From Salinimicrobium flavum (lineage in GTDB: Bacteria; Bacteroidota; Bacteroidia; Flavobacteriales; Flavobacteriaceae), in the NCBI RefSeq assembly GCF_042684505.1, contig NZ_JBHULT010000005.1:558001-622000 (forward strand): a stretch of DNA of 64,000 nucleotides, written 5' to 3'. Below, piece by piece: positions 17,660-26,408 of this stretch. Position 1 is the stretch's first letter, and each line of letters begins with the position of its first letter. The notes under the pieces are model-generated. The model was not told the origin of the DNA and ran no database searches. It was given only the letters and a program-made list of their open reading frames with translations. Made by a program: the position numbers and the translations under genes.

Positions 17660-18424
17660 CTAACTGTTTTTTTTTATGATCTCATGTGCCAGGCTCAGGT
17701 AATTACTTGCTCCCTTGCTCCCCGCATCATAGTTAATAATACTTTCCCCGTAACTGGGGGCCTCACTTAAACGCACATTTCGTTGAATGATTGTTTTGAA
17801 GACCATTTCGTCAAAATGCTTTTGTACCTCTTCTACTACCTGGTTGGAAAGGCGTAACCGCGAATCATACATGGTAAGAAGCAAGCCTTCTATGTCCAGC
17901 TTTGCATTATGGATCTTTTGTACGCTTTTGATGGTATTTAGTAATTTTCCCAGGCCTTCAAGAGCAAAGTATTCGCACTGGATAGGGATGATCACAGAAT
18001 CTGCCGCCGTAAGGGCATTGAGGGTAAGAAGTCCCAATGACGGGGCACAGTCAATGATCACATAATCGTATTTTTCACGCAGGTGGCCAATGGCCTTTTT
18101 CAGCATATATTCGCGTTCCTCCTGGTCTACAAGTTCTATTTCAATAGCTACAAGGTCAATATGGGCAGGAATGATATCAAGATTAGGAGACTCGGTCTTC
18201 ATGATAGCTTCTTCTGCTTTTATGGAATGTTCCAGCAACTGGTAGGTTCCCAGCTCAACAGACTCCACATCAATTCCCAATCCCGAAGTAGCATTCGCCT
18301 GTGGATCTGCATCTATGAGTAAGACTTTTTTCTCTAACACCCCTAAGGATGCCGCCAGGTTTACAGAAGTCGTAGTTTTTCCTACTCCTCCCTTTTGATT
18401 TGCAATGGCAATAATTTTACCCAT
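17660..18424 (-). CDS. parA: chromosome partitioning ATPase ParA
   Basis: A 254-residue ParA/Soj ATPase. The deviant Walker A is KGGVGKTTTSVNLAA (residues 11-25), followed by LIDADPQANATSGLG and the Walker B-like YVIIDCAPSLGLLTLNAL. SEAPSYGESI is near the end. Its ATP-dependent DNA binding drives ParB-parS segregation. It is first in parA-parB-DUF5683-dapB-lepB-wbqC, all on the minus strand. The 205 bases upstream, shared with the SDR gene's 3' side, contain no confident promoter or terminator. Confidence 0.95.
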   Translation of the reverse strand: MGKIIAIANQKGGVGKTTTSVNLAASLGVLEKKVLLIDADPQANATSGLGIDVESVELGTYQLLEHSIKAEEAIMKTESPNLDIIPAHIDLVAIEIELVDQEEREYMLKKAIGHLREKYDYVIIDCAPSLGLLTLNALTAADSVIIPIQCEYFALEGLGKLLNTIKSVQKIHNAKLDIEGLLLTMYDSRLRLSNQVVEEVQKHFDEMVFKTIIQRNVRLSEAPSYGESIINYDAGSKGASNYLSLAHEIIKKNS

Positions 18425-18629
18425 TAAGTGTCTTTGGATTTAAAAGGTAAAAATACAATTATTTATAGGTTTACGAAAGCAAATTTGTTAACAGATTTTT
18501 AGTAAGAATTGTGAAGAACTCAGACAGTTAGCTGTGTCGGTTCATTATTTATACCTTATTCTGAAAGGTCTGAGAAGTCAGTTTTCAGAAGGAAAATTAT
18601 TTCTGTTTTTTCTGCGGAAAGGGGAGGTC

Positions 18630-19511
18630 CTAGTTCGATTTTTTCGACTTTATCATTGCCTCCAGCATGTCCCACATTTCATCGGGAATTTCTTCCAGAA
18701 GATTGAATTGCCCCGCACCTTTAAGCCATTCCCCTCCATCGATTGTGATCACTTCCCCATTGATGTAAGCTGAAAAATCTGAAACCAGATAAGCTGCAAG
18801 ATTAGCCAGTTCCTGATGTTCTCCGACCCGCTTAAGGGGCACCTTTTTCGCCAGATCGAATTTCTCTTTCAGGTCACCCGGCAGTAGCCTGTCCCATGCT
18901 CCTTTGGTGGGGAAAGGCCCGGGGGCGATTGCGTTCATCCTTATGCCGTATTTTGCCCATTCCACGGCTAAAGATCGGGTCATGGCAAGGACCCCGGCTT
19001 TTGCCGTCGCACTGGGCACCACATAAGCAGATCCCGTCCAGGCATAAGTGGTAACAATATTTAATACTGTTTTGTTCTTTTCCCCTTTGTCGATCCAGTG
19101 CTTTCCAAAAGCGAGCGTACAGTTTTTACTGCCCTTGAGCACAATGTCGATAATAGTATCAAAAGCATTGGCGCTTAACCGTTCTGTGGGGGAAATAAAA
19201 TTTCCCGCAGCGTTATTCAACAGAATATCAACTGAGCCGAATTTTTCGACGGTTTGTTGCAACATGTTTTCCACTTGATCGTAATGCCGCACGTCGCATT
19301 GGAGGGGCAGGCATGTACCACCGGTCTCACTTTCCAGTTCCTTAGCTGTATTCTCCAGTTTCTCCAGATTTCTTGAAGTAATGGCCACTTTGGCCCCAAG
19401 TTCCAGGAAATACTTTGTCATAGCTTTTCCCAGGCCGCTTCCGCCCCCGGTCACAACTATGGATTTTCCTTTTAAAGCGTCATCCCGGAGCATTTTCTGA
19501 GTATAGTCCAT
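18630..19511 (-). CDS. SDR family oxidoreductase, 2,4-dienoyl-CoA reductase-like
   Basis: A 293-residue short-chain dehydrogenase. The nucleotide motif is VTGGGSGLGKAMT (about 20-32), followed by NNAAGNF. The usual YxxxK is replaced by SATAK in the segment AYVVPSATAKAGVLAMTRSLAVEW, with PGPFPTKGAWDRL after it. This Ser-for-Tyr signature and the flanking sequence are those of mitochondrial/peroxisomal-type 2,4-dienoyl-CoA reductases, which act in beta-oxidation of unsaturated fatty acids with NADPH. The gene stands alone between parA and the methylmalonyl-CoA mutase genes. A fatty-acid role fits the acyl-CoA neighbour, but no other beta-oxidation gene is present. Confidence 0.85.
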   Translation of the reverse strand: MDYTQKMLRDDALKGKSIVVTGGGSGLGKAMTKYFLELGAKVAITSRNLEKLENTAKELESETGGTCLPLQCDVRHYDQVENMLQQTVEKFGSVDILLNNAAGNFISPTERLSANAFDTIIDIVLKGSKNCTLAFGKHWIDKGEKNKTVLNIVTTYAWTGSAYVVPSATAKAGVLAMTRSLAVEWAKYGIRMNAIAPGPFPTKGAWDRLLPGDLKEKFDLAKKVPLKRVGEHQELANLAAYLVSDFSAYINGEVITIDGGEWLKGAGQFNLLEEIPDEMWDMLEAMIKSKKSN

Positions 19512-19621
19512 ATAAATATGAGATATTAGATTTTAGTATTAAGATTTTGATTAAAAACTATCAAAGGTCCAGCAACCAAGATTTTTTTATTTGGATTTTG
19601 GTGCCTGGAATTTGAATTTTA

Positions 19622-21721
19622 TTATTCAATGAGAATTTCCAGCAATTGTATGGCTGCATCACTTATTTTGGTTCCGGGGCCGAATACAGCTGCGGCACCC
19701 GCATCAAAAAGGAACTGATAATCCTGGGAAGGGATCACGCCCCCCACAATAACCATGATATCTTCCCTTCCATATTTTTTTAGTTCGTCGATCACCTGCG
19801 GCACAAGAGTTTTGTGCCCGGCCGCAAGGGACGATACCCCAAGAATATGTACGTCGTTCTCTACCGCCTGTTTTGCCGCTTCTGCCGGGGTTTGGAACAA
19901 GGGGCCTATATCTACGTCAAACCCAACATCGGCATATCCTGTTGCTACTACTTTGGCCCCACGGTCATGCCCATCCTGCCCCATCTTTGCGATCATGATA
20001 CGTGGCCTGCGACCTTCTTTTTCTGCAAAAAGATCGGCCATTTCCCGGGCTTTCTTAAAGGAGGAATCGTCTTTCATTTCTTTTGAATACACACCGCTAA
20101 ATGATTTTATCTGAGCTTTATATCTTCCGAAAACCTCTTCAAGAGCATCACTTATCTCACCCAAAGTGGCCCGTTCCCTGGCAGCTTCCACTGCTAAAGC
20201 TAACAAATTGTCTTTGCCCGAGCGTGCTGCCAGGGTAAGTTTTTTCAGGGCGGCAGTAACTTTCTGCCGATCCCTTTCGGCCCTAAGTTTTTCCAGCCTT
20301 TCGACCTGCTGTTTTCGAACCGTTTGGTTATCTACCTCGAGGGTCACAATTGGGTCTTCTTTATCTCTGCGATATTTGTTCACGCCCACGATAATATCCT
20401 TACCGCTGTCAATCCTAGCCTGCTTTACCGCAGCAGCTTCTTCAATTCGTAATTTAGGGATCCCTGCTTCAATAGCTTTTGTCATCCCGCCGAGTTCCTC
20501 CACCTCCTGTATAAGGTCCCAGGACTTTTGAGATATCTCGCGGGTAAGGGATTCAACGTAATAACTTCCTGCCCATGGGTCAACAGTCCTGGTGATCTGC
20601 GTTTCCTGTTGCAGGTGAAGCTGTGTGTTCCGTGCAATACGGGCAGAGAAATCTGTTGGCAGGGCTATGGCCTCATCAAGGGCATTGGTGTGCAAACTCT
20701 GAGTGCCTCCAAATGCTGCTGCCGCTGCCTCTATACAGGTGCGGGCAACATTATTAAAAGGATCCTGCTCGGTAAGGCTCCAGCCACTGGTTTGACAGTG
20801 CGTACGTAAAGCCAGCGATTTCTCATTTTTGGGATTGAATTGTTTCACCAACTTTGCCCACAGGGCCCTTGCCGCACGCATCTTGGCGATCTCGGCAAAA
20901 TGATCCAGGCCAATGCCCCAGAAGAAGGAGAGACGCGGGGCAAAACTGTCAATATCCATTCCCGCTTCCAGTCCTTTGCGAATATATTCGAGTCCGTCTG
21001 CCAGGGTATAGGCGAGTTCAATTTCACTGGTGGCTCCCGCTTCCTGCATATGATATCCGGAAATACTGATGCTGTTGAATCGCGACATATTCTTCGAAGA
21101 ATATTCAAAAATGTCTGATATGATCTTCATTGAAGGAGTAGGCGGGTAGATGTAGGTGTTCCTAACCATAAACTCCTTTAAAATGTCATTTTGGATGGTG
21201 CCCGAAAGTTGTTCTGGTTTCACGCCCTGCTCTTCGGCAGCAACAATATAAAAGGCCATGATGGGCAAAACCGCACCGTTCATGGTCATGGAAACAGACA
21301 TCTGGTCGAGTGGGATCTGATCGAAGAGGATCTTCATATCTTCAACCGAATCTATCGCTACACCGGCTTTTCCTACGTCACCCACCACACGTTCATGGTC
21401 ACTGTCGTAACCTCTGTGAGTAGGAAGGTCAAAGGCTACAGAAAGTCCTTTTTGTCCCGCAGCCAGGTTCCTGCGGTAAAAAGCATTGCTTTCTTCTGCC
21501 GTCGAGAATCCCGCGTATTGTCTTATAGTCCAGGGACGAAGTACATACATGGTGCTGTAAGGCCCCCTGAGATAAGGGGGTATACCTGCTGCAAATTTTA
21601 AATGGTGTAAGCCTTCAATGTCTTGGGAGGTATAAGTCTTTTTTTCGGCGTCCTGTCCCGGACCGTCTTCTGAAGGAATATTTTTAAGGAGTTGTATCTT
21701 TTGAAGATCTTTTCTGCTCAT
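19622..21721 (-). CDS. scpA: methylmalonyl-CoA mutase, large (catalytic) subunit
   Basis: A 699-residue catalytic subunit that interconverts methylmalonyl-CoA and succinyl-CoA using adenosylcobalamin. The substrate-binding barrel includes RPWTIRQYAGFSTAEESNAFYR and GLSVAFDLPTHRGYDSDH. The C-terminal B12 domain has the base-off ligand motif GQDGHDRGAKV, with GPLFQTP and VGGVIPSQDY. I chose ATG 21721 (MSRKDLQKIQ) because the frame's first ATG at 21820 would overlap the small-subunit gene by 56 bases and add a non-conserved basic extension. It lies 43 bases after that gene. No cobalamin riboswitch is visible. Confidence 0.93.
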   Translation of the reverse strand: MSRKDLQKIQLLKNIPSEDGPGQDAEKKTYTSQDIEGLHHLKFAAGIPPYLRGPYSTMYVLRPWTIRQYAGFSTAEESNAFYRRNLAAGQKGLSVAFDLPTHRGYDSDHERVVGDVGKAGVAIDSVEDMKILFDQIPLDQMSVSMTMNGAVLPIMAFYIVAAEEQGVKPEQLSGTIQNDILKEFMVRNTYIYPPTPSMKIISDIFEYSSKNMSRFNSISISGYHMQEAGATSEIELAYTLADGLEYIRKGLEAGMDIDSFAPRLSFFWGIGLDHFAEIAKMRAARALWAKLVKQFNPKNEKSLALRTHCQTSGWSLTEQDPFNNVARTCIEAAAAAFGGTQSLHTNALDEAIALPTDFSARIARNTQLHLQQETQITRTVDPWAGSYYVESLTREISQKSWDLIQEVEELGGMTKAIEAGIPKLRIEEAAAVKQARIDSGKDIIVGVNKYRRDKEDPIVTLEVDNQTVRKQQVERLEKLRAERDRQKVTAALKKLTLAARSGKDNLLALAVEAARERATLGEISDALEEVFGRYKAQIKSFSGVYSKEMKDDSSFKKAREMADLFAEKEGRRPRIMIAKMGQDGHDRGAKVVATGYADVGFDVDIGPLFQTPAEAAKQAVENDVHILGVSSLAAGHKTLVPQVIDELKKYGREDIMVIVGGVIPSQDYQFLFDAGAAAVFGPGTKISDAAIQLLEILIE

Positions 21722-21764
21722 GATCTGGTGTGGTTCAAAGTGGTTGGTTAAATCGAGCCGGTAT

Positions 21765-23150
21765 CTATTCTTCGTTTTCAAGGCGCTCCTGTTCCATTTT
21801 CTCCGTAAGTCGTTTTTCAAGGATAGGAGGTAACAAAGTCTTTCGCGGTTTCTGTTTGAGGAAAGGGTATAGTTCCAGTTCCTCCTTCATGCGGTCTGCG
21901 GGATTAGGGAATTTATTGGAGCCTATTAAAACGATATCTCCCGCGTCAAAAAGATCCTGTTCCTTCTGAGCACTTTGAGCGATCTTCCTTTGGATGATCC
22001 CTTCTTTTAACTGAATCAAAAATCCGCCGCCTTTTTCGATCTCCCTAAAGATATCCAGGCCTTTTTCGGCCATTTGATGGGTAAGCGTTTCAATATAATA
22101 GCTGCCTTCTGCAGGGTTTGCAACCTTTTCGAAGTAACTCTCATGTTTGAGGATCAGAAGTTGATTTCGGGCAATGCGGCTTCCAAACTTGTTGTTTTTA
22201 TGATAAATGGCATCATAAGCCATATTGCAAATACTGTTGGCTCCTCCCAGTACTGCGCTCATACATTCGGTGGTGGTGCGCAACAAATTGACATTGAAAT
22301 CGTACAGGGTCTTATTTCGCTTTGAGGGTTGGGCAAGAATGTGGCATTCCTGGGAGAGACCGTATTCTCCCGACAGGGTGGCAAACAACAGGCGAAGGGC
22401 TCGCAGTTTGGCGATCTCAAAAAAGTAATTAGGACCGGTCGCTGCAATAAACTGAAACCTGATATTCTTTTTTTTCTCTTCGGAAAGTTTGCTGTCCTTT
22501 ATATGATTGAAATATTCATTGACATGGGCCATGGCATAGGCCAGTTGCTGCGGTATGGTAGCCCCGGCATTTTGATAGAGGCCGGTGTCTATGCTTATCA
22601 CGGAAGCAAGATTTACTGAATTTTCCAGGGCTGCATCTAATGCTTCATGGTCTTTTTTAAGATCTTCATACCAGTTCCCCGTGCGGGCCAGGTTTCCAAT
22701 GATATCAAGGTGGAGGTAGATCTTCGAATTACTTCCGGCGGCCTCGTTCAGTTTCTTTACAAAATCCCCCGAAAGAAACCCGGTTTTCAAATAGATAGGA
22801 TACTGCTCATGGTCAATTTCTGAAAAAAGTATTTTCAGGTCAACTTCTTCCGAAGGAATAATGAACCACAGACCTTCAGCTCCTTTGAGAAGGGCTTCCC
22901 TGGCTTTTTTGTTGGCTCTTTCCGCAGAAGAAACATAGATCTGCTCCACTATATTCCAGGATGGCGGTGCTTTTAATCTGGCCGGGGCAGGGGTTTCATC
23001 TGGATGGTAAAAAGGCTTTACATCAATCCCGTCCAATGATTTCCAGACAAGGGTCTCATTATAATCGGCGCCTTTGAGGTCAACCTGTATCTTCTGTTTC
23101 CATTGTTTGGCAGATACCTCCTCAAATTCATTGAATAGATCCTTACTCAT
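21765..23150 (-). CDS. methylmalonyl-CoA mutase, small subunit
   Basis: A 461-residue small subunit of the heterodimeric mutase. It shares the barrel fold (TLVWKSLDGIDVKPFYHPDE near the start, then NNKFGSRIARNQLLILKHESYFEKVANPAEGSYYIETLT) but lacks the C-terminal cobalamin-binding domain and its DxHxxG motif. The family's small subunits are often longer (about 600 residues with a degenerate B12 domain); the shorter form is usual in Bacteroidota. It is co-transcribed with the large subunit, and preceded after 45 bases by the ftsB-like gene. Confidence 0.92.
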   Translation of the reverse strand: MSKDLFNEFEEVSAKQWKQKIQVDLKGADYNETLVWKSLDGIDVKPFYHPDETPAPARLKAPPSWNIVEQIYVSSAERANKKAREALLKGAEGLWFIIPSEEVDLKILFSEIDHEQYPIYLKTGFLSGDFVKKLNEAAGSNSKIYLHLDIIGNLARTGNWYEDLKKDHEALDAALENSVNLASVISIDTGLYQNAGATIPQQLAYAMAHVNEYFNHIKDSKLSEEKKKNIRFQFIAATGPNYFFEIAKLRALRLLFATLSGEYGLSQECHILAQPSKRNKTLYDFNVNLLRTTTECMSAVLGGANSICNMAYDAIYHKNNKFGSRIARNQLLILKHESYFEKVANPAEGSYYIETLTHQMAEKGLDIFREIEKGGGFLIQLKEGIIQRKIAQSAQKEQDLFDAGDIVLIGSNKFPNPADRMKEELELYPFLKQKPRKTLLPPILEKRLTEKMEQERLENEE

Positions 23151-23195
23151 AATGTTAAGTTTTTAGCTGCAGCCAACACAGACCAAAAGGGAATC

Positions 23196-23510
23196 CTACT
23201 CTTCTTCCTGGAATTCTATAATAAAGATCTCTTCATTTTCCCTTTTCATGAAGTATTCGCTCCTTGCAAATTTTTCAAGTTCCAGTGAATCATTTAGGTT
23301 TTCCATGATCGCCCTGTCTTTAGCGATCTCGTGCAGGTAATATTGTTTATTCTTTTCCAGGTCATCTATTTCACTGTCAAGTTCGTGATGAATGAACCAG
23401 GAGTTACTGTCAAGGAAGAACATCCAAAATACGAAGGCTACAGTAACCAGGATATACTTGTTACTGGCAATACGGAACCACTTATTGCTGAGGAGTTCTT
23501 TCAATTTCAT
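23196..23510 (-). CDS. FtsB/DivIC-like septum formation initiator
   Basis: A 104-residue bitopic division protein. A short basic N-terminus is followed by one membrane helix (YILVTVAFVFWMFFLD, about 19-34), a periplasmic coiled coil (HHELDSEIDDLEKNKQYYLHEI) and the family's terminal segment LEKFARSEYFMKRENEEIFIIE. Proteins of this shape bridge FtsQ and FtsL in the divisome. It sits 17 bases after udk and 45 before the mutase genes, an arrangement common in flavobacteria with no functional link apparent. Confidence 0.88.
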   Translation of the reverse strand: MKLKELLSNKWFRIASNKYILVTVAFVFWMFFLDSNSWFIHHELDSEIDDLEKNKQYYLHEIAKDRAIMENLNDSLELEKFARSEYFMKRENEEIFIIEFQEEE

Positions 23511-23527
23511 GGATTAAATATACAAAA

Positions 23528-24136
23528 TTACAGTAAACGCTGCCTTATAATTGTTTGTACGATATCAATTGCTACGGTATTGTAACGGTTGGTAGGAATG
23601 ATGATATCTGCAAATTCTTTTGTGGGTTCAATAAACTGCTGGTGCATGGGTTTGAGGGTGGTCTGGTAGCGGTTAAGCACCTCATCCAGGTCACGTCCTC
23701 TCTCGGCTATGTCGCGCTTTAACCTTCTAATCAGCCTTTCATCACTATCTGCATGAACATAGATCTTGATGTCAAACATTTCCCTGATATCGGGGTGGGT
23801 GAGAATAAGGATCCCTTCTACAATGATCACTTTGCGGGGTTCTATCGTGATCGTTTCCCCTGTGCGGTTGTGTTCCTTAAAAGAATATACCGGTTGCTGA
23901 ATGTTTTTACCGGCCTTAAGGTCCTGCAGGTGCGAGACCAGTAGATCAAAATCTATAGATTTGGGATGGTCAAAATTGATCTTTTTTCTATCCTCAAAAG
24001 ATAAATGAGTGGTATCCTGGTAATAAGAGTCCTGAGAGATGACATCAACTTCCTCGTGCTTGAGTTCTTCAATTATCTGGTTAACAACGGTGGTTTTTCC
24101 GCTACCGGTTCCCCCGGCAATTCCAATGATCAACAT
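23528..24136 (-). CDS. udk: uridine kinase
   Basis: A 202-residue uridine/cytidine kinase of the pyrimidine salvage pathway, phosphorylating uridine and cytidine to UMP and CMP. The P-loop is GGTGSGKTT (residues 8-16). SQDSYYQD and NFDHPKSIDFDLL are the nucleoside-binding segments, and IIVEGILIL and RLIRRLKRDIAERGRD are the Walker B and lid regions. Length is normal. It is first in udk-ftsB-mutase small-mutase large. A TAnnTTTG box and alternating GGTAA half-sites lie directly upstream. Confidence 0.94.
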   Translation of the reverse strand: MLIIGIAGGTGSGKTTVVNQIIEELKHEEVDVISQDSYYQDTTHLSFEDRKKINFDHPKSIDFDLLVSHLQDLKAGKNIQQPVYSFKEHNRTGETITIEPRKVIIVEGILILTHPDIREMFDIKIYVHADSDERLIRRLKRDIAERGRDLDEVLNRYQTTLKPMHQQFIEPTKEFADIIIPTNRYNTVAIDIVQTIIRQRLL

Positions 24137-24152
24137 ATTCCAAAATTTGGCG

Positions 24153-24180
24153 CAAAGGTAATTATTTACCTGTGGTAAAA
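24153..24180 (-). promoter_or_regulatory. udk promoter box with overlapping GGTAA inverted repeats
   Basis: On the minus strand TACCTTTG (24160-24153) matches TAnnTTTG. Overlapping it is the palindrome AGGTAA-ATAA-TTACCT (24156-24171). The right-hand half pairs again with GGTAAA (24174-24179) across a 3-base spacer, giving three alternating half-sites. The arrangement looks like an operator; the regulator is unknown. Confidence 0.45.
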
Positions 24181-24187
24181 ACTACAA

Positions 24188-24628
24188 TTATTTTTCTATA
24201 GCTGCCACTTCCTCTTTGGTAACAGGTTTTTCTACATTATTACCCCAGGAGTTATTGATGTAATTGAAAACATCTGCTATTTCTCCATTTTCAAGGCCCA
24301 GTGCAGGCATGAGGTTATCATATTTTTCCCCGTTCACTTTTATGGGGCCTTTAAGTCCATACTTAACGGCATGAATAGAGGCTTCCCTTTTTTCAGTCAA
24401 CCAGTCTGAATCTTTAAGAGGCGGAAAAACCCCGGCAATCCCTTCCCCGCCTGCGAGATGGCAGGAAGCACAGAAGTTGTTGTAAATCCCGGCACCACGG
24501 GAGATACTTTCTTTAAGTTCCGGACTCTTTTCTGCGGAAATATGATCTAAAGAATTCTCTCCTTCAGAAGCATTTTTACAACCGGCAAATAAAAACAATG
24601 AAAAAATGAGGATAAGCTTATTCTGCAT
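24188..24628 (-). CDS. lipoprotein c-type cytochrome paired with the sugar dehydrogenase
   Basis: A 146-residue mono-heme cytochrome c. A lipobox (LFLFAG-C17) anchors it to the envelope. The heme site is CASCH at residues 53-57, and LMPALG near residue 107 supplies the axial Met. The fold matches class I cytochromes used as electron acceptors of quinoprotein dehydrogenases. Its start overlaps the 3' end of the PQQ sugar dehydrogenase gene by 11 bases, which strongly suggests that it receives that enzyme's electrons. Length and spacing are ordinary, and the functional pairing is inference. Confidence 0.88.
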   Translation of the reverse strand: MQNKLILIFSLFLFAGCKNASEGENSLDHISAEKSPELKESISRGAGIYNNFCASCHLAGGEGIAGVFPPLKDSDWLTEKREASIHAVKYGLKGPIKVNGEKYDNLMPALGLENGEIADVFNYINNSWGNNVEKPVTKEEVAAIEK

Positions 24629-25808
24629 TCTCCTTTGGAGTTATTCTTACAATACCTTTTCCTTCTGCTGAAACGTATATATATCCATCGGGGCCTTCAA
24701 CAACATCCCGTACACGGCCTACCTGCTCGAGGATCTTTTCTCTTGCCGTCACTTTCTTGCCATCAAGGCTGAGGTGTTCTACATATTGGAATTTAAGGGA
24801 TCCTACAAGAAGATCACCTTTTAACTCGGGGTATTTATCTGACGTTATAAAGGCAAATCCGCTCGGCGCGATAGAAGGCACCCAGTAGAAGATTGGATCT
24901 GCAAAACCTGGTCCCGAGGTTTTGTCTGTAAAAGAAGTACCGTCGTAATTGATACCGTAGCTAACCACTGGCCACCCAAAGTTTGCACCTTTTTTGACCA
25001 CATTGATCTCATCACCTCCCTGTGGGCCATGCTCATGAACCCAGATCTCACCGGTTTCAGGATTGAAAATCATTCCCTGAGGATTTCTGTGTCCGTATGA
25101 AAAAGTGGCTTCTTTTGCGTTTGCTTCTCCCACAAACGGGTTGTCCTGCGGAATGCTGCCATCAAGGTTTAGCCTGTAAACTTTTCCGCCGTCACGGGTG
25201 AGATCCTGTGGGTTCACATCTCTGTCTCCACGGTCACCAATGCTGAAATATAAATGACCTTCCCCGTCAAAATCTATACGTGATCCAAAGTGCTGCCCCC
25301 TGGTGGAATTTGGAGTGGCTTTATAAAGCACTTCTTTATTGGTGAGTTGGTTATTTTCGAGTTTTGCACGCATAAGTTCGGTATTGCCGCCTTCTCCCTC
25401 CCCTTCAGAAGAGGCATAGGTGAAATAGATCCAGCCTGTGCTGTCGTAATCAGGACTTAAAGCCACATCCAGAAATCCTCCCTGGCCGCGGTTATACACT
25501 TTTGGTGCCCCTTGCACCTGTTGTTTTTGCCCATCTCTGAAATGAATAAGTTCCCCGCTTTTTTCGGTGATCAACATACTGCCGTCTGGAAGAAAGTCCA
25601 TTCCCCATGCTATCTGCAGGTCGGGTACTATCACCTCGTACTCATATTGAGCGCTGGTTAAATTTTCTTCAGGAATGGTGATGGGCTTGTTTGGTTGCTG
25701 TACAGTATCGGTAACAACAGCCTGATCTTCATCGGTGGTTTTTCCGTTTTCGCCACAGGCGATAAGACTAAGACTAAGACTAAGGCTAAGAAGAAGTAGG
25801 TTTCTCAT
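24618..25808 (-). CDS. PQQ-dependent aldose sugar dehydrogenase lipoprotein
   Basis: A 396-residue quinoprotein of the soluble glucose/aldose sugar dehydrogenase family (Asd/YliI type), a six-bladed propeller that oxidises aldoses to lactones in the periplasm. PQQ and calcium site segments are visible: PDGSMLITEKSG, RGQHFGSRIDFDGEGHLYFSIGDRGDRD, YGHRNPQGMIF, WVHEHGPQGGDEIN and GANFGWPVVSYG. The signal peptide is almost only Leu-Ser repeats ending LIA-C18, so the enzyme is a lipoprotein. It is followed by an overlapping cytochrome c gene. No PQQ synthesis genes occur in the window. Confidence 0.9.
   Translation of the reverse strand: MRNLLLLSLSLSLSLIACGENGKTTDEDQAVVTDTVQQPNKPITIPEENLTSAQYEYEVIVPDLQIAWGMDFLPDGSMLITEKSGELIHFRDGQKQQVQGAPKVYNRGQGGFLDVALSPDYDSTGWIYFTYASSEGEGEGGNTELMRAKLENNQLTNKEVLYKATPNSTRGQHFGSRIDFDGEGHLYFSIGDRGDRDVNPQDLTRDGGKVYRLNLDGSIPQDNPFVGEANAKEATFSYGHRNPQGMIFNPETGEIWVHEHGPQGGDEINVVKKGANFGWPVVSYGINYDGTSFTDKTSGPGFADPIFYWVPSIAPSGFAFITSDKYPELKGDLLVGSLKFQYVEHLSLDGKKVTAREKILEQVGRVRDVVEGPDGYIYVSAEGKGIVRITPKENAE
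25763..25790. repeat. hexanucleotide repeat in a signal peptide
   Basis: TAAGAC repeats three times in perfect tandem, then TAAGGC and TAAG. On the minus strand this encodes the Leu-Ser alternation in the sugar dehydrogenase signal peptide. A change in copy number would keep the frame and alter only hydrophobic length. Confidence 0.7.
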
Positions 25809-25845
25809 TTTTAAATATTGAAGGTGATCATTAGATTCCGAAGGT

Positions 25846-25853
25846 CAAAGATA
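25846..25853 (-). promoter_or_regulatory. -7 box ahead of the sugar dehydrogenase
   Basis: TATCTTTG on the minus strand matches TAnnTTTG and lies 38 bases before ATG 25808. No good -33 element is seen. Confidence 0.4.
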
Positions 25854-26030
25854 ACAAGAAAATAATGAAGAATATATAAGCTGAAAAATAGGAAGCGGTA
25901 CTTAGGGTTTCCTTTCTCAAATACAAAAGATAATTTCTGACTACATTAATATTTATAGAAGAATTACCTTGAATCTGGGTTGAGAATTTTAGTAATTGGA
26001 ATTTTGAGCATCCCTTTTCAAAAATCAACC

Positions 26031-26408
26031 TTATTCCTGAAAATCCTTTGATTTACTTATTGTAGCTTCAATACTCTGCAGGAAGCTGTTAACTTCAAAG
26101 GGTTTGGCGATAAAATTATTAGCTCCGGCAGCGATACAAATTTCCCGGGCACCATCAAATCCTGACATCATGAGAATAGGTACATCTGAGACCGAGTCTG
26201 TATTCCTTATTTCTGCGCAGATCTGTGTCCCATCGATCCCACTCAGTAATTTATCCATAATTACAAGGTCAAAATTATCCTTCATTAGATTTTCGACCGT
26301 TTCACCGGGCAATCTTAAAAGGCTTACCTCATAACCATTCATTTCAAGCTGGTCTTGAAGTATAATCCCCAGGTGGTAATCGTCCTCAACTAGTAGAATT
26401 TTATTCAT
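26031..26408 (-). CDS. single-domain response regulator
   Basis: A 125-residue protein consisting of one receiver domain. The acidic pair is in LLVEDDYH, the phospho-acceptor Asp in LVIMDKLLSGIDG (about residue 51), Thr/Ser in LMMSGFDG and the switch Lys in FIAKPFE, so all catalytic residues are present. No output domain follows, as in CheY/Spo0F-type phosphorelay proteins. It is divergent from the giant hybrid histidine kinase across 462 bases, which makes it a plausible partner. A good Bacteroidota promoter lies about 165 bases upstream. Confidence 0.9.
   Translation of the reverse strand: MNKILLVEDDYHLGIILQDQLEMNGYEVSLLRLPGETVENLMKDNFDLVIMDKLLSGIDGTQICAEIRNTDSVSDVPILMMSGFDGAREICIAAGANNFIAKPFEVNSFLQSIEATISKSKDFQE

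Noticed and set aside
16177..18629. parS site near parAB
   Set aside because: I looked for GTTTCACGTGAAAC-like palindromes and found none here; CACGTG cores elsewhere in the window lack the flanking arms.
23151..23195. Cobalamin riboswitch ahead of methylmalonyl-CoA mutase
   Set aside because: The gap is 45 bases and lies inside an operon. No B12-box-like sequence is seen.
25831..26028. 65-codon minus-strand frame between the response regulator and the sugar dehydrogenase
   Set aside because: No recognisable motif, AT-rich composition, and it overlaps the likely promoter of the sugar dehydrogenase.
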